A stretch of 64,000 bases of DNA from Pieris napi (lineage: Eukaryota > Arthropoda > Insecta > Lepidoptera > Pieridae), in NCBI RefSeq assembly GCF_905475465.1, contig NC_062253.1:10726001-10790000 (forward strand), written 5' to 3'. The position numbers were made by a program, and so were the translations under genes. The notes under the pieces were generated by a model that saw only the letters and a program-made list of their open reading frames with translations, ran no database searches and was not told the origin of the DNA. Below, one piece after another: positions 1 to 11,500 of this stretch; the first letter of the stretch is position 1; each line of letters opens with the position of its first letter.

Positions 1-2094
1 TACACGATATACAGATGAACATATGTACTAACAAAGGCAATGTACTAATAATTCACTTGTGTGTGTGGGAATAATGTGTGGGGATGGGTGCGTTTTAGGT
101 GATCTTAAAAATAACGTGTATTGACGTATTGTTTTAGTAACATCGTCATACATTGAGTCGTCCAGTTTTAAGAACGAGATGTTTATCGGACTATCTGGCC
201 GACTTGTACGCTCAATTAATCATATATATTTTGTTGTGTGCAAATTCACATCACTTACCTATTAACTGCAAACATCCTTTTTGCACGTCTGCAGTATTTG
301 AGAGATATCTATCTATATAATCCACTGTCAGGTGAAATGTTTCTCGGTGAAGTTTATAAACTGCACATACCTGGAAATAAGTATGATTATTTCTAGCTGA
401 ATGTTAAACATCGAAGTTATGTATTTAATTTAAATTTATATAAACGAGGTAAATATCATATGTAAACTATAATACATAGCTATGTTTGTGTCTATATAGA
501 CGAACGAACTTTTAATAATATAATATTTACGTTTTAAATATTAATTAAATATTTCGTTGGAATCGAAAATATTCCTCTACCACGTCTGTATTTGTAGCTT
601 TGCAAGTCTCAAATACATGGTCTACGAAATGCTACGAGGCTACGGATCGTAGCTTGCAATATAAAAATAGAGATAAAGAGTCCCCAATTGAAATTAATTC
701 CCTTTATAAAATCTATATTAATATTCATATATATATATAAAAGAGTACGTAATAATAATTTGAGTAAGCTGATAAAATGTGTAATTTACTAAAACGTAAG
801 TATGAACAATGAACGGTGATAACAAAAACCGCACTCGTGTCCGCACTCACACAATAATAAATAATTTAATTTTTGACAAAACTAAATAGTTAAGTTTATA
901 TACGGCATATCGGGTTAGCCACATGTTTAAGATAGTTTTTTTTCAAATAATACAAATTAAACGTAGTAATTGGCTATTTAATATCTCGAACAAATATATA
1001 TAGACCTTACATACAGCCATATATGTAAGTATGCGTTATAATATTAATTAAATTATAATCTTAATCAAGTCACAAATAAAATTAACTTAAATCTCCATTA
1101 AACAACTCTGTATAATTGGAGACTGGAAGAAGCATTATTTATTTTGAAATCTGAATTATTTTATTTAAAACAAAAACCGTAATTATACATAATATAATAA
1201 TCATTTTATAAATATTTTGGGAAGACAGCGTAAAAGTTAAAATAGCTACGAAAAAGACTTCGGACATTTAATTGCAAACTATATTTAGAATGTTCGAATA
1301 CGATTTGAGTGGAGACCTGGGTAATTGGTATCATCCGGAAATAATCACAAGGTCGATTTTTTTTTGCAGGTTTAGTATGTGATAGCAGTTTTACGAACAA
1401 TCAAAATAATGAGGCCATTACACATTTTAATTGAACGAGAACGAGAGAATTGTCAGTATTTATGCCACCTGTTCTATAAGTAGTTGTTCAATAGTAGGTT
1501 CATTCGACAAGGCAAGAAACTTAATAGTAAATATTGTGTATTCAATTTTAGAATTGTTGGATGATAACTTTAAATTCGACGTATAATTTTTGTAATAAGG
1601 GAATTGGACACTTAATACAAATTGCTTTATTTCAAGATATCGCACCTCGCAAAGTCAATAATGAGATATGTGAAAAGGAAAATTAAAAAAACATATTATT
1701 AATAAAAATGTAAAGCTAGTGAAGAGATTACTGGTAAATATTACTAGTATCAAATAGCATTTATTAATACCGTAACATTTTTCAGATACTCGCAGCGTTT
1801 CTGTATAGTAAAAAAAAAGGAATAGTTTCTCTAAAGCTTTAAACGTGTAAAAACTTGTTCGATATTAGAAAGTACTATAAAAGCTAGGTTGAAAATGAAA
1901 GGAATTTAGAATTTATACATGAATCGGGGCTCTCGCACCGCCGACAGTGGTGAATTACAAATTAGGCATTAAAATGGCCATATGACGTTTTTGCTATGTA
2001 ATATATACCATATTTGGGGTTACAAAATATATTCTACGTAGTAATATGATAGCTGACTAGGCGCACGAAATTAAAAAAAAAAAATTAAAATCAT
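1..2094. other. AT-rich non-coding DNA, no gene seen
   Basis: Both strands are broken by frequent stops. Short open frames near 1206-1400 and 1460-1645 (minus) have AT-driven composition and match no family I know. Because CycE is cut off downstream of its fourth coding exon, this stretch is probably part of a long CycE intron. That is an inference; none of the missing CycE exons was found here. Confidence 0.5.
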
Positions 2095-2335
2095 TTAATC
2101 ATATAGGTAACACAATGTACACTTATGATCGTCAAAAAAAATTAACTGTATATGAAATGCTTCTTTACATTTAGTGCCAGTTCTCAAATCAAATGCGTAG
2201 AACGGAAGAGAAGAACTGGCAATAAACTTTCAGACACCCGTTTTATTCGCCATGTTTTTTTTACACGACGTTTGTAAGGAGCTGCAACCATTACACCATG
2301 TTCCACATGACATCTTAAGTAATTAATAATAATAA
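2095..2335 (-). repeat. Dispersed repeat A, copy 1 (probable LINE 3' end)
   Basis: This copy shares long stretches with 60775-61040 in the same orientation and with 55025-55265 in the opposite orientation. The shared landmarks are AACACAATGTACACTTATGA, then GTGCCAGTTCTCAAATCAA, then AAGAGAAGAACTGGCAATAA, and finally ACACCATGTTCCACATGACA near 2296-2315. Read on the minus strand the element ends in an A-rich tail, which suggests the 3' end of a non-LTR retrotransposon. The clade is not recognised. Confidence 0.7.
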
Positions 2336-2414
2336 CATAAATTAAAAACAAAGACTTGTCCTCTATATAACAAATATCATCGCATACACGAATTCAAGTA
2401 CGACCAGTCACCAC

Positions 2415-2580
2415 AAGTAGCACCCGTTCACAACCCTTAATCTTGAGGTCGAGCGTTCGGATCCCGGCTATGCGTAGTTATCAATGCGCACATAGAAAAC
2501 GCAGCAAAATTTTGCTCATTCATCAATGATTACATCACTCTGAAGTCTAAGACTGACCTTGGCCTATAGGAGAATGCTTG
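2415..2580 (+). repeat. Possible degenerate tRNA-derived SINE
   Basis: The segment GCGTTCGGATCCCGGC resembles a tRNA B box. It is followed by ATGCGCACATAGAAA, a word also present in the clearer SINE at 50318-50568. The A box and 3' part are not clear, so the call is tentative. Confidence 0.35.
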
Positions 2581-3310
2581 TTGGTTCGCCAATAATATGA
2601 CATTTATTACTATAGTATTATTTATATATGAGTAGCTACAGTAGTTCTTCATAATGTTATGATATCGTATGCCCCCATAAAATACATTCCGAATTCCACA
2701 TTCAATACGGGTGTAAACTTTATAGGTGTTATATATATATGTATATGTTGTTATATCGTTCTAAGGATCATTGATAGGTTTAGCCATAAATATAAAAATA
2801 TTTTAAGTATACACGTCTGAGTGTATGCAATTCACACAAATATCTTTACGTAATTCCCACGTAATTAGGCATTTAATTATACGAGTGTGACTTTAGATCG
2901 TATCACAAAAATTTCGTTAGTTTCGCCCCGTAGTTTTAAGTCAACCCTCTTCGCAGCAACCCCATCGTTTAAAACCGGATGGTTTAGTTGATATGCAAGG
3001 TGACGTTGGTATGTTTTATAACTTGTGAAGCATTAGTTACGCTTATAATAAACAAAACGGAAATTAACGTTGAGGAAAGATATTTGAATTAACAATTACT
3101 TGCAATAAACTATTTTGAGCATACTTCGCAAGCTGAAATTATGAATTTCACGAGTAATCATTTATTGAATTTTTCTATCACTAAAAATATTGGTTTGGTA
3201 CGCATCCTGCTAACTCATTTAAATCAGATATATGTGTGCCTTTCTGCGTCACTGGGTATCGTGCCAATACGTCATATAAAATATTATATAGCTATCTAAG
3301 AAGTACGTAG

Positions 3311-3503
3311 GTAATCGCTTTATAATGGCCGATTTACATTATCTTAGTGTTTAGGTGAGTGCTTTAGGATAGTACTTTAGTTGAAACATGTAAACGCTAC
3401 TTGCTTTAGTAAACGCTACGCTAAAGAACTTGCCTTTCAAGTTGTACTAAAGCACTCTCCTAAACACTAAGAAAATGTAAATCGGCCATTATAAAGCGAT
3501 TAC
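3311..3503. mobile_element. MITE-like element with long terminal inverted repeats
   Basis: The left arm (3311-3367) starts GTAATCGCTTTATAATGGCC. The right arm (3450-3503) is its near-perfect reverse complement and ends CATTATAAAGCGATTAC. The arms are about 55 nt long with a centre of about 80 nt, for a total of 193 bp. There is no coding capacity. Short ACGTA words occur on both sides, but I cannot fix the target-site duplication. It is a non-autonomous DNA transposon or foldback element of unknown superfamily. Confidence 0.8.
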
Positions 3504-3539
3504 GTATCGCGAGAGTGTATAGGGAGAGTTGATAAACAG

Positions 3540-3960
3540 ATGGCCGTTCCAGTAAATAACAATAGGGATCTTGGGTTTTGGGTATGTTGTAAAAAAAAGG
3601 TACAAAGACACCGTTTCTGCGAAGGTCTGACCGTTACTCAAGTTTTAAAAGGTTGGGATAAGAAATGGTCTTTGATTGATTCTAGTATTTCCCATATCGA
3701 AGCAAGAATATATGATGTTGTATGCGGTAACCAAATGCCTGTGCTCGATTCCGGGGGAAAGAATTCTTCTATGTGTGTACTTCTTATATGTGTAATAGTA
3801 AATGGGTTGGCCCAAGGACCTAGAAAGAAAGGCAGTCTGAAAGAGCGGTTGAAAGCTGACAAACATTTGATACTGACTGAAAATATAAAGTATAGTTTGA
3901 GGAGTCCTTCTATGGATGGGGGCCGCATCTTAGAATAATACAATTATAATTATCTTTCCT
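3540..3960 (+). pseudogene. Divergent LINE 3'-end remnant with a 132-codon open frame
   Basis: An ATG frame runs 3540-3938 (132 aa, cysteine-rich start, basic middle). The antisense strand is also open over 3638-3943. The last ~60 bp, around GGGGGCCGCATCTTAGAATA, align with the tails of the LINE fragments at 54640-54905 and 11610-11880 read on their coding strand, including an upstream AAAATATAA block. I therefore read it as an old LINE 3' end in plus orientation whose open frame is probably accidental. A small lineage-specific gene is the alternative. Confidence 0.35.
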
Positions 3961-5664
3961 TTTGTATAATGTATGTAAACTAGATGTGCATAGATAAATT
4001 ATATGATTTTTAATTTTTATAAATGTCATTTTACTAACGAATTAAGTGATGAAATGTCAAACATCAGCAAAATAAAATCTTAAATGAGGTTAGTTACGTT
4101 AACAAATAAATGAGGTCATTGCAGCGCATTGAAATTTTTTTTGATGATTAAAATAAAAATTGTATTGTATAGAAAAATAATACAAGATTTAATATCTAAT
4201 AAACACATATGATTTGTTTGTCATGAATAAATTTCAACTTTTTACTGTTTATAATTATTATTTTACCGTTGGCAATTTACACAAACCTGTAACAGACCGC
4301 ATTTATATTAAAATATTATGAGCGTTAGAATTCGGACTCGAAAATTTTGAAAATTACTAGCTTCCATAATTAATAAAAATTCGTCTTAGCGTGTAGATAG
4401 CCAAATTAGTCGCGGTTTAAAGAGTACACACATCTTTTCAAAACAGTTCATGGGTACAGAGTATGATATACTATAGAATTAAATACTTCCATGAAGTAAA
4501 AACTATATTTTTAAGCCAAAAGCAATAGAACTTGCAAATATATAGGTGTAGCTGGTGCTTCAGGTCATTGAACGGCGCAAAAAGGGGTCATTGCTCCGTA
4601 TATTACTGTACCCTACACTTTTGAAATCATCCCATGTTTGACTATGTAACATTAGATAAATATATTCTTCAATACATTATGGGGTTAGTCACGTATCAAA
4701 AGATATATATCCGTTATTAAATCTTTCAGATAACAAAGCCAAGGTCTACGAAAGTACTAACGGTAAAGAATACGGTTATGCAATATAGAGCCGATTTTTT
4801 TTACTCCTCGTATTTCGGTTCGCATGTTTAATTACTATAAACTACTGCACAAAATAAGTGTAGTATAAACAAATCCAACGAAATAATCATAGAAATTGAC
4901 GAAATAAAAAAATATTAACAGTTTTCTAGAATTATGAAACTCCAAATAAATTGGTATGTACATATAAACATTTAAATCTATTGAATTAATGACGACATTG
5001 AAATCAAGTGGATTTTTTACAAGAAATGACGTTAGACAAAATCCTACGCCTTACAGCGATTTGTCATTCAATGAAAATAATATGAAGTTGACTTAAAACC
5101 ACACATAAAAGAAATATTCTTCTACGTTATACGTTAGCGATGAATTATGGGGAGAGCCCAAAACGATAATTTATCAAGGTTTCCAAGATTTTTTATTTTA
5201 GCACGATCAACAACTTTATCGCCCACATGCGCATTACGAAATTATCACGTAAATTGTCCTATAAAGCTTAAATAATATTTTTTTTATTCATGGTAGAGCT
5301 TTTTTGTTCACGAATTTTTAAAAATGATGCCCATCTAAATGACGAACTTAATATCTATTGTGTCAGACATATTGTATACGTTAATAGTCCACAAAAAACG
5401 CCAGTATTCATGTCACGTAAGTAAATCTAGATCTTTAAAACGAAACTCACCTTGCCTAAAAAGCAGCATGAAACAAAATAATTAAATAAGTATCTCGTAC
5501 CAAACGTAAACAGAAATTTTCATTATACCCTTAGCTATAGAAATTTAGAAACTTCCCCCTTATCAAGCATTTTAATGCAGCATAGAGTTAATTTAATTCA
5601 TGAGAGACCATATTATATTGTAGTTTAGATATTAAAATAGAATTCATAATACAAAGTATATTTC
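3961..5664. other. No gene seen; probable CycE intron
   Basis: The stretch is AT-rich and stop-dense in all frames. I looked on the minus strand for the exon that should continue the cyclin box after the fourth CycE coding exon and did not find it. Confidence 0.5.
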
Positions 5665-5695
5665 ATTGGGGCTCTCCCAATGGGGGAGCCCCAAT
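5665..5695. repeat. GC-rich hairpin
   Basis: The inverted repeat ATTGGGGCTCTCCC / GGGGGAGCCCCAAT has one mismatch and almost no loop. It lies in AT-rich DNA about 260 bp downstream of the last CycE exon in the window, on that gene's strand. It may be a transposon scar. No function is evident. Confidence 0.6.
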
Positions 5696-5953
5696 CCTCT
5701 TGTTTACTTCCTGAATTCATGGAATTTCTACTACTGATACATGACACAGATAAAAAGTGATTATTATTTATCACTTGTTTTAAAATGATAAACCTTAATA
5801 ATAATAAGTGTTTAAACCACTCCAATGAGTACATTATTTACTTGACTTTTGACATTACCCATTTTACCTGTTTACTCATCATACCACACAAAATAATCTA
5901 AATCACAGTAATATTAGAGGGAAACAGTTATAAAATTGAAATAAGTTCCTTAC

Positions 5954-6906
5954 CTCATTCAGCCAGTCCAATAAAATGGCTCTCATCCTTGGTTGTAGAT
6001 TGGGGTGATTGTCAAACATATTAGGATTTTTCTTCATGGCAGACCTGGCATCACAATCACACATATTCTTCCACACATCAGCCGAGTCTGCCCAGGACAA
6101 CCCAGGCAATGGACACTTGCGTTTTGGAGGTGATGGACATAGTATTTTATTACTGCTGTAAGAATTATCAATCTCAATATTATTCAACAGTACATCAATT
6201 GATTTGACTCCTCATGCAGTTCCAGAAAAGTCAATTGCATTTAAGATAAACAAATATTCATTTGAGATCTTATTAAAGGTCCTGAATTGTTGAAAAAATA
6301 AATGTAATTAAAGGTAGTTTTAATTAAGAATTTATTTCTCTTGAGTTGTAATCTTATAATGCCAAAGTATGAAATGGTATTTATGAAATACCTTTATGTT
6401 TACCTGGCTCTTTTATTAGAGTGTGGAGTAGAGTCTCCTCTAGCTACATTTTCAAGAGGGCTAAGCACACAGCTTGGTAGGTCAGATATGCTCGGTGGGC
6501 TAAGAAAACTGTCTGCATTATAATCTATGTCTGTGTAGACATGATTGGACTGGTCTGCACTTCCATCTTCATCACTGGAGCAGGATGATGATTCAACAAC
6601 TACATTATGAGCAGGCTGATCGAAGAGCTCTTCAACTTCTTTGTATGATAGTTTCATAGGAGGCATGTTCTCAACCTGTTATAAAATTAATCTTTATCAT
6701 AATGTTCAAGTATGTACTAAGTAATATTGGGACAAGCAATTTGCATACCTCATCATCTGTTGAATTTCTTTTTCTTTTTAAATTTAATCTCTTATCCTCT
6801 GTATCACAGGAAGAACTGCAATAAAATAAATAAGTAAACAAAGTTCACCAAAAACTAACTTAACTGCACTGTACATGTTCACTTATACATACCCTGCTTG
6901 GGCCAT
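5954..6906 (-). CDS. CycE: Cyclin E, 5' coding exons (gene runs off the window)
   Basis: This is the regulatory partner of CDK2 that drives G1-to-S entry in the nucleus. Four minus-strand coding exons join in phase: 6893-6906, 6749-6815, 6404-6675 and 5954-6155, giving residues 1-185. What is seen: a basic KRKR patch near residues 20-23, an acidic/serine-rich stretch and SP sites in exon 3, then PLPGLSWA (133-140) and MRAILLDWLNE (175-185). In cyclin E family members these last two motifs mark the entry to the cyclin box. The fourth exon ends exactly at a codon boundary before a GTAAGG donor. The rest of the cyclin box and the C-terminus must lie left of position 1, because no continuation is visible here. 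The start ATG sits 32 nt inside an exon that follows a good acceptor (CTTTCAG, exon edge 6938), so upstream non-coding exons are expected. Confidence 0.93.
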
Positions 6907-7388
6907 TGTAGATGTTGATTCACAAACTGAGGCCCTTACTGAAAGAAACACATAGTTCATTAATCAACTGTAAACTTAGATAGAATAGTGTTAGGAAGAT
7001 TTAGAAATTATAGGTCAAAATATACCGCATGTCACCATCCAAATTTAAAATAGGGTTATGTCATTTGACAACCAGTTTAATGTGTACTTTACCTTAAATT
7101 ATTAAACGTACTTAAGTTACACGCATAAGAAACTCTTAATTTATTTAAATAACCGTTCACAACATCAAAAAAATAAGGGCTGTATGCGGGTCTACAGGCA
7201 GCGTGCCCCCTGGAGGTTGGCGGGAGAAAATTTTTCAAGACACATTTTAGTACGTTATTACTACTTTAATTTTATAAATTTTGTTATTTATAGTCGCTTC
7301 GATACTTGATTTAACATTTATCGTAAAGAAAATGTGAAATCTTGTTAATCAGCTGGCGTAAAAAATGCCACGAATCCGTCACAATCGC

Positions 7389-7396
7389 GCGCGAAA
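7389..7396 (-). promoter_or_regulatory. E2F consensus site (proximal to CycE)
   Basis: The plus-strand word GCGCGAAA is TTTCGCGC on the CycE strand, an exact fit to the E2F/DP consensus TTTSSCGC. It lies about 480 bp upstream of the CycE ATG, in a short GC-rich patch. Cyclin E is a known E2F target in flies and mammals. Confidence 0.55.
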
Positions 7397-7928
7397 TCCT
7401 CCCGTCAGCGCCATTAGACACGTCGCTAGCTTGGGTTTCTGTGCCCATCCACATTAGGAAATTGATAAAAATAGAACATCCCAGCTGTTACCTGATCATT
7501 ATAATACTAGTTGGTAATTTAATCACTACTAACAACCCCTAATTACTATAAGAAAACCACAATCATTGCAAGTATAATTGGCTTGGCTTATCGACCTCCA
7601 AAGGTTTTTAACCTAATTATACAGTAATGACCACAAATCGTTTTGAATTAACTTCACATAATGATAAGCGAAATATTAAAGAACTTAATTGATGATTATA
7701 ACAGTACCTTGTCATTCACAAATTCAAAGTAAATCCTTAAAGCAAAATTTCCTTAATCACTACACTTGAAGATTCACTTTTTGGCACTAAATCACAACTT
7801 TTTACTCAAATGTTTACCACTAAGACTGTCCTGAGTAAGAATGATTGCAAAAATATTACTTTCAGTGTAATTTTTATTACTTTAAACCTTTATTCAGTTT
7901 TTTACGGATCGATAACGCCCGGCATTCC

Positions 7929-7936
7929 GCGCGAAA
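7929..7936 (-). promoter_or_regulatory. E2F consensus site (distal)
   Basis: This is a second exact TTTCGCGC on the minus strand, inside CCGCGCGAAAATG, with a DRE-like ATCGATA about 15-20 bp to its left. It is just upstream, on the CycE strand, of the possible 5' non-coding exon whose donor is at 7708. It could mark the CycE core promoter. Confidence 0.5.
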
Positions 7937-8593
7937 ATGTCGCGGTAAAACTTTGGCCTCCTAGAAGCTAACCGTTTACTAACTTCACGTTTGTTTCTCC
8001 CTGAAAACATATGTCACAACAAATCTGTTCCGTTATACAAGCCTCGACAATAAAAGCGAATACCTTGACACATAATTATATAAAAATATGTTTATAATAA
8101 TATATGATAAAAATCTTTTAACAAATATTGTATGTGATGTTGTGTTTTTTTTAATCAAATAATTCAAATAAAGGGATTAAAAACATTTAAATAATTTATT
8201 TGAACTTTGAATTTGTAAATTAATTTTTAATTTTTCTTTTAGAAGATACTTTTTAATATTTTAGATGTTCCTAAATAATAATATAAACACACGCCACGAT
8301 AACCACGTATATTGAAACATTTTGCATAGTTGAATACTTATCATTCATTGGTCAATGGTGATGTTGGCTCTATTGCTTATTGCCTGGCATCGGTTTATAT
8401 TGTTGGTAGCACTGTTTGGGCCTATATTCACGTATGTGCTCAGCTGGGCACCAGCTGATAGGAAATCGAAGAGCGTAGCTGATAATCGATATCATGTACA
8501 TTCTATTATATATCAAACATATTTAATGCTATTATAATTTACTGGTGCTAATTATTACAGTTAATTTCTTTTCTCCACAAATCTATTTTAAAG

Positions 8594-11500
8594 ATGTCAA
8601 TTCAAAACTTAGCTGTGAAGCTATGTGGTGTCTTACAATCACAAACTGATGAAGGTAAGTTTTCTTAATACGAATACGTATATTTATTAATATTGATATA
8701 TGGCTTTCTAATTGTTTTTATTTAATTTCATTGTAGAAGTAACTGCACGTGAATGGCGCTTAGTTGGTCAAGAACAAGATGGGTCCCAAGTATTGACATG
8801 GATTTCGAATCGACAAAACAAAGATGTGTTGAATATTGGCGTGTATACTAACAAGACGAAAACATTAAAAAATCTCTATACATTTGAAGATAAAATCAAT
8901 ATTATACAGGCATCTGTAAATTCATCACATACTTTGGTTGCATATGTAGTAAAAGTTTTTCCTGGGAATTCAAAGGATGAAGCCCTTTACTGCCCATTCT
9001 TAGTTGGTGTTTTACCAGATAAAATAACAGGCCCCGAAAAGATCGAGGAGGGTTCAACTAAACAGATAATGGTCCAGTATGTGTATGGAAAGAGCATCAA
9101 GTACAGCCCTGGCATTAGAAATGACAGATTCATTCTCTTTAAACACTTGGAATGTAAGTATTTGGATTTTCAATTTATAGTTAAATAGGGATATGGCCTA
9201 CATTCTATACTTTATTAATAGAATTGTTAGTTTATTAAAATTAGTGTAAAAAAGATGTTTGGTCATTGCAGGTATTAAAATCTACAGAACACCTATGTTT
9301 CTTAATGAATGTGATGATGGGTCAGAGAAGTGGGGATTTGATGGAATTTATCCAAATCCAGAAAAAATTGTAAATGTCTTTTCATGGTCTCAATGGGATT
9401 GTCTCAATCAAGTAAGTTATATGTATTTATAGACCCTTTGCAATAAGGCAGGAATGTTTTAAACATCATGAGCTAATACCACTTTTAGGGCAAATAAAGG
9501 AGTTATTATTGTTTTTATTTTAGCTTACTTAATCTAACCATATAAAAAAACAATCTATAGAATTTGCCTTGTAATTCTTTACATTTATTTTGTAATTCAT
9601 AACATACTAATTATGATAAAAAAATATTGTTTTACATTTATTCAGTTTTAAATTATATCTATTAGTTAATGCATAGTTATCATTACACCATTGTCATAAA
9701 TTAATTAAGAGGGCCGTTAATGACAACCCTAATTCTGCTTATTTCCTACAATTAATTAATGGGTTTCGACTATATTTTAGCACTCTGTTCTTAGTACTTA
9801 GTACATTGTACTTTCATTTTAATTTATTATAGCAATAATGATTAATGGTTTAATGTCTAGATTAGGTTTGCCCATTTTGAGTAATTTAGTATTGTTATTA
9901 ATTATTGTTTTATTACTCAAGTAAAACAATAGAAGGAAGCTAGTAATAGTTAAACATTTTAAAAATTGCATTAGTGTTTGTGTGATGATAAATGACACCA
10001 AATTTTTATTTTAAGTGTATTAGACTCTTCAACACAATTTGGCATTGTGAATAGGTTTATGACAATATTAATCATTTTAAAGAGTTGTAAGAAAGTACTA
10101 GTTTGTGGATGTGTTATATTTTTGTTCATAAAAATACTGCCCAATAATTTAAAAAACTCTCCTAAGGTCTGTGTTTTAAAAGAGTCAAAATCTTATATGG
10201 GAAAAACCTCATGTTTGTTTCACTGTACACTTAATTTAATTAATCATGTGCGAATTTCAATTCCAAAAAATGCGAAGCGCCCGGGAGACTTATGTGCGGA
10301 AGGAGTTAGGCTGGCTAAATTATAGCCAGGACCGAGTATGAGTCTAAGTGAGGAAATTGAGTTCCACCAACCATACCATATACCAAGCTTTCTCACTTTT
10401 ACGAAATAATAAATTCAAAAATAACCCTAGATGTATGTTCTAGGTACTTTTCTATATCCACTACCGTGCACCAGCCCCAAGTTTCGCAGAAGAGGAAGAT
10501 GTGAAGACTCCAACGGAACTCACTCCAATGTTGTCTGCGCTTCAGTTTCACGCTGATCTGCCTCACGAGACGGTGGTACGTACATAGATGTTTTAAATTT
10601 TATTTGCCAAATTGCCTTAACATTAGAGATAATGTAGTCGTTCTTTTTCTTGTTAAAATGTGTAGACTGAACGTATCCATGAAAATAGGGGCCTCATTAT
10701 AATACATTATTTGCAAGTATACTTTTGCTATTTATTAAAATATCAATGTCAGACGGAATAAATTTATTTCTAAACTATTCACTATGAGTAGACAATGTCA
10801 TTGACGTTCACCGTGTTAAATATGCGTAGAGACGAATAGGAGACATCTACACACTATGTTTATGTAATGTTTGGAAATAATGGTAAGGAAATGTTAGGTA
10901 TATGTTACAAAAAAATATGATTTCTTTTGGTATTTAGTTGCTTAGCATTCTTTCCGAACAACTCCACTTATTTATAAAATCTAAGGTTTACACTCATTTT
11001 AAGTAAAGTCCTATTTTGTCTATTTCTGTCTAAATGTGTTTACACTGTGATGGAAAGGGACAGGTGAGTATTAGATAAAATGGTGCAATAAGACAAAATT
11101 TTTATGAGGGTCGGTATTTCATGAATATTATTATTTATATTCTATTTTTTTAACAACGCAAAAGTTATTAATTAAATATATACCTTCTCCTTCCCTTGGC
11201 AGGTTGCGGGACTATAGATTTTCAGTAAATAATACTGGTATTTATTGTAGAGTAACACTAAACATAAAAATTATTAAAATTTATTCACTGTAGCTGTTTG
11301 AAATAACTACAGCTAAAATAATATTTGCTTAAGAGCTATTAATTGCAACGTAAATTCTTATTGTGCTAAAATGGATAAGCTTATGATTTTTTCAAGCTGA
11401 ATAAACGCTATAAATTTGCAGTTGAAGTACCTACCAACATATTATCAAAAAGTATTGGTTTTTATTTTTATACCTTTACTACACGTTATTTTCATATATA

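Larger units (their letters stand above)
6939..8593. promoter_or_regulatory. Divergent CycE / pigeon regulatory region
   Basis: This gap separates the CycE ATG exon (minus) from the pigeon start (plus). It holds two E2F-consensus words (listed separately) and a DRE-like ATCGATA at 7908-7914. A possible CycE 5' non-coding exon edge is at 7708: a minus-strand GTACTG donor follows ACAAG. A 60-codon hydrophobic plus-strand frame at 8355-8537 was not accepted as a gene. Which sites serve which gene is inference. Confidence 0.55.

Noticed and set aside
3638..3943. 101-codon minus-strand ORF
   Set aside because: It overlaps the plus-strand LINE-like frame and has no known motif.
1..5953. Search for the rest of the CycE cyclin box on the minus strand
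   Set aside because: No segment encoding the expected continuation after LLDWLNE was found, so the gene most likely extends beyond the window; loss of the rest of the gene is less likely.
8355..8537. 60-codon hydrophobic ORF just upstream of pigeon
   Set aside because: Short, no family, no splice or promoter support; it ends before the pigeon exon 1 start and is at most an upstream ORF.
10047..10325. 92-codon ORF in pigeon intron 3
   Set aside because: Stops before the exon 4 acceptor, is absent from GSAP homologues, and is AT-driven apart from a GC-rich last third that looks like repeat debris.
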